Shown here: one piece after another, positions 10,296-21,500 of the stretch
Layout: each line of letters starts with the position of its first letter
Position numbering within the stretch: position 1 is the first letter of the stretch
From: Tritrichomonas musculus
Taxonomy: Eukaryota; Parabasalia; Tritrichomonadida; Tritrichomonadidae
Length of the DNA stretch: 64,000 bases
NCBI GenBank assembly: GCA_039105265.1
Contig: JAPFFF010000001.1
Coordinates: 3,348,001 to 3,412,000, forward strand
Reading direction: 5' to 3'
Program-made: the position numbers and the translations under genes
Notes under the pieces: model-generated
What the model was told of the DNA's origin: nothing
Database searches by the model: none
What the model saw: only the letters and a program-made list of their open reading frames with translations

Positions 10296-13286
10296 ATGTT
10301 TGATCAAAATGGACAAATATCACTGCAATTAGGAACAGCAACTAATGTATTATCTGAAAAAACATTTTCTCATCGCGATCATCCAATTTATTTGACAAAT
10401 CCACCATATGATAATCGAAAACCTCTCATTGATAATTTTAGTGTTCTTTATTTTTTGAGCACATTTAAAAATAATAAATATACGTTTTCACAAACACATA
10501 AATTAAAAAACCCAAAAAGAATTGATAATCAAATATTTACAAATTTTATGCTAATTTCAAGGCATCAAACAGAGGTGAGGCTGCGAAAATTTTTGGTATT
10601 TTTTAATAATATTAATACATATTATTTTATTCCAGAATTAAATGCTATTTATGATAATTTCACTAATACTTTTTTCAGATTTTTAGCTATAAATCTATTT
10701 TTAAAATTGAATAGCTTCTATCTTATTATAATTTCAATTTTATCTTAATAAAAAAATTCTATTTACGCAAAATAATAAATAATTTAATTATCAATATTTA
10801 ATATATAGATGTGAATATAATATTAAAATCTTCGACTAAGAATTATAAATCAAATAATGATTTTTTATGATTTAACTAACTATCATCATATTATAAGCAT
10901 GATTTTTTTGGTAAATTATTGATAAATATTAAAATAAATACTTATTGTGAGGTTGATACCAAAATAAAAACAAATGAAATTATTTAGATATTTGTGAAGT
11001 TTACATCATTAACGTATATAGAATTATATTCAATATTAAACCTCAACCCTAGCTAAAATTGTAAAAAATTTTTTAAAAATATTTTGATATGTTTGCCAGC
11101 ACCAGATAAGTTAAGAGATGAACTATAGTTATCCCTTTGATCTTTAATATAGAAGAAAATTTCTCTTTAAATTGAAAAATTTTTTTTTGAATTTTGACCA
11201 AAAACACATTCATTGAATAGCTTTCTTATTAAAAAATAGAGATCATCTATATACAAATGCAATTTAATGGTTGAAAAGAAAAAATAATGACGAATATAGG
11301 AATTATGACATTTTGAAATATCAATACAATTTCAATTTTTTTTGATTAAATCTGAAAAAAAGTATATGATATGAAAAGGTAACAACACCATAATACTATA
11401 TTTTTAATTTATTTTTAATTTTGTTGATTATTATTCCTAAAAAAGTTCATTTAAAATTTCGCAGTCTCACCTCTCATCAAACCAATTTATTTAAAATATA
11501 TTACCAAGTTAGTGGTAACTATTTTGCAATACAAATTATTAATTTATTTAATACAATTAAATATAAAAAAATACATAATGTGAAATTCAAAAAGAACGAA
11601 AGAACAGTTTATGTTTATAGCAACATAATTATTAAAAATCCTAATCCGAATAGTCCTTTTCAGATAATAAAAAACAAAGGAATGCAAGAATTATCTGATT
11701 TTTACAATAATCAGTCTGTAGATAGATCTATTCAAAATCCGATTACTGCAACAATATTTTACACAATAGCTCCATTTAATTGCAAAACTATTAAAAGGCA
11801 AAAGCACAAGCAAATGAATCCAGATGATTCAATTGAAAGTATTCTGAAAAATTATGGAGGATTTCTTTTCAGATTTCATCCAACAGAAGAGGTTGATTTA
11901 AACCAATATCAATTTGGCATTTTTTCTTGGTTTTCACCTTATTTTTTAGATATTGTAAAATCTCATCAATTTGAACAAGCAACCACAATTGAACTTGACG
12001 CCACTTTTCGAGCTCTGGCACCATATGCTATTTGTGTTCCTCATCTTATTTTCCGAAATACTGGGATTCCACTAGCAATTTTAATTTCACCTTCTGAGAA
12101 AACGTCATTATATAGTATTTTTTTTGAATCTCTCAAAAAGTTAGATGAATTTTATGAAAATTCTGAAGAAAATTCACTTTTTCTTAAATTCAAAAATAAA
12201 AAATATTTAAGTGATGAACATAAAGCATTTCAAAAATTAGCGAAAAATTATGATTTAGATTTTTATTATTGTTTAGTTCATTTGATTCGGTCAATCGGTG
12301 CCAATTCATTACTCGGTCTTTTATTTTCAGATATATTATTCACTTTTTCAGGCTTTGAGTGGTCTAAACATTTTAATAGATATTACCAAACTTTTCAGTT
12401 ATTATATAATTTACAAGAAAATAAAGATGATGCAAGATTTGAAAAAGTAAGCAAAGTCTTAGGTGTTGATGTGAACGGAAATTATGTCGAAGTAAAAAAA
12501 GAATATTCTCCATATTTCAAGCGAAGTGTCTATGGAATACCAACCACAACAAATCACGTAGAATCGTTTCATAAACAATTAAACGGTATTTTTAAAGCAA
12601 CTCGACTTTCTTTACCGCTACGACTTGCGTACATTATAAAATATATTATGGATCGTACGTTAAGAACCAATTCTAGTGCACATTTGAATGTAAAAACTCA
12701 CTTAAATAAGTTTAAAGATAAAGCATATAAAGAAATTTCAAAAAATCCTAATCTTAAATCAAATTATTCTCAAAAAGTTTGTTTATGCCGTCAATATTAT
12801 TATTATTATTATTTATACTGTGTTAATATTCCATGCGTACATTGCATTTTAAATGATTATTGGAAAGATCAAAATTACATACATCAAATGGAAGAATTTG
12901 ATATAAAGTTTGATTCTCATGATATAAAATATGACCAATTACTAGAATTCGATATTAAAACTGAATTAACTTTTAGAAAAAGAAAAAAGTCAACTGAAGG
13001 AAATAATGATAATAATGACAATAACAATAACAATTTCCAAATTGGCATTTGTTTGGATGGAAAAAATTATTCTGATAGTATGACAACTATAATTGATAAT
13101 ACAACATACCAACTTTCAGAAATTATTGCGAAAAATAATTTAAATATTACAGTCATTGCATTAGCAGTACAGCGAGAATTAATGCCTGTAGAAGAGACAT
13201 ATAATATTGATGAATATTTGGCTTTGTTTCAGGTTAAATTGTGGACAAAGATAATATCAGATGGAAATAAGAAAGTAAACATATAA
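10296..13286 (+). pseudogene. MULE transposase (DDE + SWIM zinc finger), split by a transposon insertion
   Basis: The start is ATG at 10296. The frame runs to 10570, is interrupted by the 904-bp element at 10571-11474 plus its 8-bp duplication, and resumes in the same frame at 11475. Both sides read His-Gln-Thr at the duplicated CATCAAAC. Without the 912-bp insertion the frame would be about 692 codons, a usual MULE size. In the downstream part (numbered from 11421) the DDE-type residues are D193 in ELDATF, D265 in SDEHKAF and E381 in TNHVESFHKQL. C284 and H287 lie in YYCLVHLIR between the second D and the E. A SWIM finger follows, C454-x-C456 ... C472-x-H474, with a tyrosine run inside. The tail from about 520 is Asn-rich and charged. 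The family cuts and pastes its element by binding the terminal repeats. The first ATG after the insertion is at 11682, so the catalytic part could still be made alone. Identification is confident. Confidence 0.85.
10571..11474. mobile_element. 904-bp miniature DNA transposon nested in the MULE transposase
   Basis: The ends are AGAGGTGAGGCTGCGAAA at the left and the reverse complement of AGAGGTGAGACTGCGAAA at the right, with one difference in 18. They are flanked by the perfect direct repeat CATCAAAC at 10563-10570 and 11475-11482. Removing the element and one duplicate restores the transposase frame, strong independent support for the boundaries. The interior is AT-rich with no transposase. 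An 8-bp duplication fits hAT, Merlin or another MULE; the terminus is not a clear hAT type, so the superfamily is open. Confidence 0.88.
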
Positions 13287-13381
13287 TCATTAAAAGTTAA
13301 ATTATTTTTAAAAAAAATAAAGATTAAAATAAAGAATTATTTGTCGTATTTTATTATTGTTGTTTACGTGTAAATGATATT

Positions 13382-16300
13382 TACAACATTTGTGTAAAAT
13401 CAGAGATTTTGAGCAATTACTATGAGATCGTTTAGTGAGGAATGTGTTGTTATTAGTTCGTGCTTTGAGTTTCCTTATTGAGGTTACCTTCTTGCTGTTT
13501 ACGTGTAAATGATATTTACAACATTTGTGTAAAATCAGAGATTTTGAGCAATTACTATGAGATCGTTTAGTGAGGAATGTGTTGTTATTAGTTCGTGCTT
13601 TGAGTTTCCTTATTGAGGTTACCTTCTTGCTGTTTACGTGTAAATGATATTTACAACATTTGTGTAAAATCAGAGATTTTGAGCAATTACTATGAGATCG
13701 TTTAGTGAGGAATGTGTTGTTATTAGTTCGTGCTTTGAGTTTCCTTATTGAGGTTACCTTCTTGCTGTTTACGTGTAAATGATATTTACAACATTTGTGT
13801 AAAATCAGAGATTTTGAGCAATTACTATGAGATCGTTTAGTGAGGAATGTGTTGTTATTAGTTCGTGCTTTGAGTTTCCTTATTGAGGTTACCTTCTTGC
13901 TGTTTACGTGTAAATGATATTTACAACATTTGTGTAAAATCAGAGATTTTGAGCAATTACTATGAGATCGTTTAGTGAGGAATGTGTTGTTATTAGTTCG
14001 TGCTTTGAGTTTCCTTATTGAGGTTACCTTCTTGCTGTTTACGTGTAAATGATATTTACAACATTTGTGTAAAATCAGAGATTTTGAGCAATTACTATGA
14101 GATCGTTTAGTGGGGAATGTGTTGTTATTAGTTCGTGCTTTGAGTTTCCTTATTGAGGTTACCTTCTTGCTGTTTACGTGTAAATGATATTTACAACATT
14201 TGTGTAAAATCAGAGATTTTGAGCAATTACTATGAGATCGTTTAGTGAGGAATGTGTTGTTATTAGTTCGTGCTTTGAGTTTCCTTATTGAGGTTACCTT
14301 CTTGCTGTTTACGTGTAAATGATATTTACAACATTTGTGTAAAATCAGAGATTTTGAGCAATTACTATGAGATCGTTTAGTGAGGAATGTGCTGTTATTA
14401 GTTCGTGCTTTGAGTTTCCTTATTGAGGTTACCTTCTTGCTGTTTACGTGTAAATGATATTTACAACATTTGTGTAAAATCAGAGATTTTGAGCAATTAC
14501 TATGAGATCGTTTAGTGAGGAATGTGTTGTTATTAGTTCGTGCTTTGAGTTTCCTTATTGAGGTTACCTTCTTGCTGTTTACGTGTAAATGATATTTACA
14601 ACATTTGTGTAAAATCAGAGATTTTGAGCAATTACTATGAGATCGTTTAGTGAGGAATGTGTTGTTATTAGTTCGTGCTTTGAGTTTCCTTATTGAGGTT
14701 ACCTTCTTGCTGTTTACGTGTAAATGATATTTACAACATTTGTGTAAAATCAGAGATTTTGAGCAATTACTATGAGATCGTTTAGTGAGGAATGTGTTGT
14801 TATTAGTTCGTGCTTTGAGTTTCCTTATTGAGGTTACCTTCTTGCTGTTTACGTGTAAATGATATTTACAACATTTGTGTAAAATCAGAGATTTTGAGCA
14901 ATTACTATGAGATCGTTTAGTGAGGAATGTGTTGTTATTAGTTCGTGCTTTGAGTTTCCTTATTGAGGTTACCTTCTTGCTGTTTACGTGTAAATGATAT
15001 TTACAACATTTGTGTAAAATCAGAGATTTTGAGCAATTACTATGAGATCGTTTAGTGAGGAATGTGTTGTTATTAGTTCGTGCTTTGAGTTTCCTTATTG
15101 AGGTTACCTTCTTGCTGTTTACGTGTAAATGATATTTACAACATTTGTGTAAAATCAGAGATTTTGAGCAATTACTATGAGATCGTTTAGTGAGGAATGT
15201 GCTGTTATTAGTTCGTGCTTTGAGTTTCCTTATTGAGGTTACCTTCTTGCTGTTTACGTGTAAATGATATTTACAACATTTGTGTAAAATCAGAGATTTT
15301 GAGCAATTACTATGAGATCGTTTAGTGAGGAATGTGTTGTTATTAGTTCGTGCTTTGAGTTTCCTTATTGAGGTTACCTTCTTGCTGTTTACGTGTAAAT
15401 GATATTTACAACATTTGTGTAAAATCAGAGATTTTGAGCAATTACTATGAGATCGTTTAGTGAGGAATGTGTTGTTATTAGTTCGTGCTTTGAGTTTCCT
15501 TATTGAGGTTACCTTCTTGCTGTTTACGTGTAAATGATATTTACAACATTTGTGTAAAATCAGAGATTTTGAGCAATTACTATGAGATCGTTTAGTGAGG
15601 AATGTGTTGTTATTAGTTCGTGCTTTGAGTTTCCTTATTGAGGTTACCTTCTTGCTGTTTACGTGTAAATGATATTTACAACATTTGTGTAAAATCAGAG
15701 ATTTTGAGCAATTACTATGAGATCGTTTAGTGAGGAATGTGCTGTTATTAGTTCGTGCTTTGAGTTTCCTTATTGAGGTTACCTTCTTGCTGTTTACGTG
15801 TAAATGATATTTACAACATTTGTGTAAAATCAGAGATTTTGAGCAATTACTATGAGATCGTTTAGTGAGGAATGTGCTGTTATTAGTTCGTGCTTTGAGT
15901 TTCCTTATTGAGGTTACCTTCTTGCTGTTTACGTGTAAATGATATTTACAACATTTGTGTAAAATCAGAGATTTTGAGCAATTACTATGAGATCGTTTAG
16001 TGAGGAATGTGTTGTTATTAGTTCGTGCTTTGAGTTTCCTTATTGAGGTTACCTTCTTGCTGTTTACGTGTAAATGATATTTACAACATTTGTGTAAAAT
16101 CAGAGATTTTGAGCAATTACTATGAGATCGTTTAGTGAGGAATGTGTTGTTATTAGTTCGTGCTTTGAGTTTCCTTATTGAGGTTACCTTCTTGCTGTTT
16201 ACGTGTAAATGATATTTACAACATTTGTGTAAAATCAGAGATTTTGAGCAATTACTATGAGATCGTTTAGTGAGGAATGTGTTGTTATTAGTTCGTGCTT

Positions 16301-16486
16301 TGAGTTTCCTTATTGAGGTTACCTTCTTGCTGTTTACGTGTAAATGATATTTACAACATTTGTGTAAAATCAGAGATTTTGAGCAATTACTATGAGATCG
16401 TTTAGTGAGGAATGTGTTGTTATTAGTTCGTGCTTTGAGTTTCCTTATTGAGGTTACCTTCTTGCTGTTTACGTGTAAATGATATT
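13382..16486 (-). repeat. 135-bp tandem array, right arm, 23 copies
   Basis: Twenty-three 135-base units (3,105 bp) in inverted orientation to the left arm, plus a 20-base partial copy at 13361-13381. On the minus strand the 45-codon frame is open through all copies for about 1,065 codons, from TTG near 16505 to 13308. No ATG occurs in that frame. The few variants are AAC/AGC (Asn/Ser) and CTC/CCC (Leu/Pro). All are non-synonymous, which argues against selection for a protein. Confidence 0.97.
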
Positions 16487-16815
16487 TTAATATCGCATCT
16501 GGCAATTTATAATTAAAAATGGTTCCTTATTTTGCGTCGATCACAAACAATCTGCTGGTGGAATCAGCAGCGGAATCAATCAATAATACATTTGCTCTGA
16601 TGCGATACCAATTTCAAAACAAAAGGGCGCCTTTTTTCATATAATAGATAATTCACCTTTATAACCGTTTTATTTCAATCTCTCAAAAAGTTCATCTCAA
16701 CGATAGAACTTTTTCTCTCAAAAAGTGGTAAAATTTTTACCTGGTCGGATCTTTCAAAAAGTTTCTTGTTGTAAAATATTTCGTGCCGATTTTAATAGAC
16801 CCCGATTCCTATGCC
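16487..16815 (-). repeat. MULE terminal inverted repeat, right outer segment (329 bp)
   Basis: The mirror of 8581-8909, essentially identical except for two bases in the terminal 20. Confidence 0.92.
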
Positions 16816-16824
16816 GAGAATCTG
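16816..16824. repeat. 9-bp target-site duplication, right (MULE)
   Basis: GAGAATCTG, identical to 8572-8580. Confidence 0.9.
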
Positions 16825-16829
16825 TCGTT

Positions 16830-17045
16830 ATAGAGGTATTCATGTAGAGAAATTGACGAAATATTGTAATTTTGATCATATTTTCTTTATTTTTATTTTG
16901 AAACTAAGAATGTGCTTTAATGGATAAGAATTTTATACTCCTATTTTTGAGATATTTCTATTTTTATTTTTCTGAATAAGAATCGTTTTATAATTGAGAG
17001 GCTAAATAATTTTTTTTATATAAAAATTGATGAAATATAAATATA
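16830..17045. repeat. Outer inverted repeat, right copy
   Basis: Reverse complement of 10-222 at about 93% identity by eye. It starts only a few bases beyond the MULE target duplication, so the MULE landed next to or inside this older repeat. Confidence 0.75.
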
Positions 17046-18552
17046 TATATTATTTTGTTTTATTAATTATTATTATATATATATATTAATAACTTATTAA
17101 TGCTTATATGTTTAAAAAATATTTATTTTCTAGAGATACACTTGTTTATATTTTTTTTATTTTTTATAAATTTTTAACTTTTTCAGTTATTATATTTTTT
17201 ATATTGAAATAATAAACATTTTTTATCCTAGTTGTATTTTTATTAAAACATTATTTTATTTTATATAGATAATATATATTATTATTTATATACTATTTAA
17301 ATTTTATATTTAAGTTTTACATTATATATTAAATAGATAAATTAACAAAAAAAAATGAAAAATTCAATTAAACGATGATTTTTAATTGAATTTCTAAAAA
17401 AATATGTTGCTTTGTATTGTGATTATTTTTTGGTTTTCAATATATTAAATATTAAAGTTATTTTTATAATATAGTAATTAATAATTTTACTATATAAAAA
17501 ATATTTTTAATAATATTTTTAAGAAAATGAGGAAATTTAAATTTTTCAAGAATCACTTCACAATTAACTTCACTTCACCGAAAATAATCATCTCACGTCA
17601 CTAAAAAATAATAACGTACCAAAATACGATGAAAAATAATTCAAAATAAAGCAAAATATAAAATTACATTTTCCTTTAAAATGAGAGTATAGAGTAACTT
17701 ATTTACATAATAAAATTTATTTAAATATTTATTATTATTATATTGTACAATTAGTATATAATTATTTCGTAAATCAATTGAGAAATAAGTCATTTTCTTA
17801 ATTTTTTAATGTAAATTTGCATTTAAATTTATATATGGCTAATAAATTGGATATATAACAGATAATATATTTTATAAATCAAATATAAAATATTATTATT
17901 GATTTATAATTTATAAATATTTTATTTGACTCGAGATATAGATGAAACATTATTTTTTAAATTGTTTTTAAATTCTCAACATCCATTAAAACCAATTATG
18001 GCAAATGTCAGTATTGGATATATAGAAGTAAATAATCTTAATATTTTTTCATAAGATAAAATATTCATTCAATTAAAGTAAAAATAAAAAAATCAAATAA
18101 CGAGTTTTCACTTCACATGAAGACCTCTGTCGTTATATATCGTATAATTTGAAGGAGTTAACTCAAAAAACTCGTTTATAAACTATTTATAACTTTTTCA
18201 TAAAAAATTCGACATTGAAAATATCAACTTTTTATGAAAAATTGAACAAAAAGTTGGGAATAATGATTATTTCTTTTCAATATTTCAAACCTATTACGTT
18301 TTACATTTTCGCTTTTTTTAAATATTTCAATAAAAAATAAAGAACAATGAAATAATAAACAGCAATTACAAATTACTTGAATTCGTTAGATAAAAATATT
18401 TTTCTTTATTGACCGTTTAAGATTTTTGGTTATCTGAATTTTTTCACCCGTTTTCTTTTTTCAACTATTTCGTTATTTTACAATAATTTTGTGTTGATTA
18501 TGATCGTAATTCTCTCAATTTTTAAAAGTTACTTAAAAGAACTAACGAATAT
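17046..18552. other. AT-rich intergenic, upstream of dynein gene
   Basis: No gene or RNA is supported. Long TATA/ATTA tracts; AT content falls slightly nearer the dynein start. Confidence 0.6.
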
Positions 18553-18558
18553 TCATTA
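18553..18558 (+). promoter_or_regulatory. Trichomonad-type initiator (Inr) of the dynein gene
   Basis: TCATTA fits the trichomonad initiator consensus TCAYTW and lies 13-18 bases before the ATG, the usual spacing for very short parabasalid 5' leaders. Seen as a motif match only. Confidence 0.5.
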
Positions 18559-18570
18559 AATTTTTTAATT

Positions 18571-21500
18571 ATGGCTGACCCACGCGTTAAGTTTATTTGG
18601 ACAAAGCTCGCAGAAGCTTTGAATTTTTCTGACCCAAAGCCAGTCGATGATTGGTCGGCGTCTCTTTCAGGCGATCAAATGGCAACTATTAATAGATTTT
18701 TCCAAGATGAAACAAAACCATGTCTTTTCATTTTTGTAACTAGCCGCTCACCAGTTCAAGCTATAGTTTCTGATCAACCATCCGATTTTCCAGGCTCTGA
18801 ATGCTTTATGATACCTTATTTTCTTAAAACTGATAATGATAAAGCAGGTGTCACACCTACCAATATGGAAAATACTCTCGCAGCAGGCGTCGTTTATGGC
18901 GATCCTGTTTCTTCCTTCCACAAGCTATTTTCCGAACCTTATTCGGCTGTCATCACAACAGCAATCAATCAGTGTGATCCTGATGTTAATCAAAAAGAAT
19001 TAACTCAACTCGCAGAAACGATCATTAGAAAGGCAGAAACAGTTTCAAATTCTGTCCGTGCAACTGAAAAAGCTGTCGTTCTTGAGCCACCTCAATTAAA
19101 TGATGTTACACTTGAATCAGCATCAATTCTTGCTGCATCGCGTGATGAACAAATTTGCTCACGCTTTGCACAATCTTTACAACAATGGTGTACTCAAATT
19201 CAAAACTTGTTATCAGTAACTGAACAAGTTAGACAAGAAGATGAGAGCAGTGGCCCACGCGCAGAGATGGACTATTGGCGTGAAAGAATGTCAATTTTCA
19301 CATCTCTCGTTGATTCAATTAAAAGTAAACCAACAAGAATTGTTATTTCAGTTTTGAAAGCTGCAAAGCACCCAACAATTACATTATGGAATGAATTAGA
19401 TATTAAAATTACAGAATCAGCAAACGAAGCTAAAGATAATGTTAAATTCTTATCATCACTTGAAAAATATACTGAATTACTTTATGCACTCGAACCACCT
19501 GAGTGTGCTGAAATTGTACCAGGACTTATTACTAGCGTTTCCATGGTACATAACATTTCTCGTTATTATAGAAGCCCACACAGGATTTGCACACTTTTGA
19601 AGAAAGTTACAAATCAAATGATTAATACTTCATGCAAATATATAAATGCAGGTGGTCAACTTCACGAACAAGATCGTAAAACTTTAATCCAAAAATTCCA
19701 TGATTGTATCAATTTAAATCAGAGATATCAACATGTTTATAATAATACAATGAAAAAGAAAGTTCTTCCAGAAGGTGAACAAGAAGGTTCAGAAAGAATG
19801 CTCCGTACTCATTTTATTATTTTTGGAAAATTTGATGCATTTTCAAGCCGTTGTGAAACTTTAATTGATCTTTTCACAACTATTGATGATTTCAATCGTT
19901 TGAAAGATTGCAGAATTGAAGGAATGGCTGCAATCGTTCAAAATTTCATAGAAAATGATGATTTTACATTCAGGTCAAAGAATGAACATATGCTTGACCC
20001 AAGAAATCAAAAATTCAATGAAGATTACGCTAACTTCCAAACGCAATGTGGAAACGAAGATGCAAAAATACGTAAAATAATTTCTGAAGCTTTTCAAGTA
20101 ACTAAAACAGTTCAAATCGAACTTGAACTTCATGAAACACTTAAAGAAACAGTTACACGTGAAGAAGGACAGGCTGAACTTGCAGTATGGTTCAAGCACT
20201 GCCTTCAACGATATTATGAAGATCTCGAAAACGTTTCACAATGGTTTAAGGCACAATCAGACAATCCACCTATTCCAAAGAATATGCCACCTATTGGTGG
20301 TAGGATTGCCTGGGTGAGACAACTCATTACAAGGCTTACCGGACCAATGCAAATTTTCAATAAGTATGATTCAGTTATTAATAATGATAAAAATAAGAAA
20401 ATGATTACCAAATACAATAATACTTTATTCCAACTTCTTCAATATGAAAAAAGATTTGAACAAAGTTTCACCGAATCTGCTGCAGCTCTTAAAAAAGAAA
20501 TGCAAAACACACTCATCAAAATGGATTCAAATCATGTTTTAACTGTCAACTTTTCACAGGATGTTATGAGAACATTCCAAGAAGCAAACGTTTTCAAGAG
20601 ACTTGGTTTCAAACTTCCTGCAGGCTTTGACACACTTCTTGCAAGAGAAAATCATCTTAAGTCTTGCAGATCTGAACTTGCAAATTTACTTGTTCGCCAT
20701 GCAAACGTTCTTGACCAAATTTCAGAAACATTTGAAGATCTTTTCACAGATGCCAAAACGAAACTTGATAAAGATATTGAACCAGGAGGCCAAACTCTTA
20801 CATGGAGCTCATTGAGCATTGATAAGTATCTTGACAATGTTCGTACAAAGATTGGAATGATTGAAGAAGCATTAAATAAGGTCAATGATATCAGAACTTT
20901 TTCAATCAACAAATCACTTACTGAAATATCTGAAACACGTTTAGTTCCTGTATTTAAAGATCCAATTACTGATACTCAAGAACTTATTGACCGTGTTGGT
21001 AATCATGCATCTGAAGCCGTTAAACAAATCCAAGCTCGTGTTCAAGCAATTCAAGCAAATGTATGCGAAATTTTACGCATCATTTCAACAGTTTCCGAAA
21101 TTGGAGTTCCAAAGGATGATGGTGAAATGCACATCTTCCAACTCCTTCCAGAAGAACACATTATGATGATCTGGACTCATCCAGTTTTCTCAATCTTCAA
21201 GACATATGAAGGAATGACATCAAGAGCAATTCTGAAGTGCTTCACACTAAGTATCAATGATCTCTGTGATATGCTGAAGGCAGACAAATCTAAATGCCCA
21301 GCACTTTTCTCAACAGAATTAAAACCAACTGTTCCAGAACTTTCCATTTCACCAGATCTTGATGGACTTCAACACACATTAAGCGAAGTTGTCAAGGTTG
21401 TTATTCATTCAACCAAGAACATCGAAACTTGGCCAACAATTATGTTCGAAAACACACTTCTTGAACAAAACAAGGCTGATGCTCATGCAACAGAAAAGGA

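Larger units (their letters stand above)
8581..16815 (+). mobile_element. Foldback-type MULE DNA transposon, 8,235 bp
   Basis: The termini are GGCAGAAGAATCGGGGTCTA at the left and, read inward from the right, GGCATAGGAATCGGGGTCTA. They are bracketed by the perfect 9-bp duplication GAGAATCTG. Each end has a 329-bp unique outer segment that is nearly identical between sides; I saw only the two differences in the outermost 20 bases. Next comes a tandem array of a 135-bp unit, 9 copies on the left and 23 on the right. The interior encodes a MULE transposase (DDE plus SWIM) on the + strand. That gene is interrupted by a separate 904-bp miniature element. Near-identical ends and a perfect TSD mean a recent insertion. 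The copy should be unable to make an intact transposase but could be mobilised in trans. Confidence 0.92.

Noticed and set aside
10296-10748. Independent second MULE gene of 150 codons
   Set aside because: Its last part runs into the nested 904-bp element. The first 91 codons are the N-terminal part of the transposase, shown by the matching frame and target duplication.
10-17045. The outer inverted repeat as termini of one giant virus-like element
   Set aside because: No element genes lie between the copies apart from the later MULE. A host-like UVRAG gene is inside, and no flanking duplication can be tested because the left end is at the window edge.
18120-18150. CTGTCGTTATA shared with 16822 near the MULE target site
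   Set aside because: The match is only 11 bases in low-complexity surroundings, probably chance.
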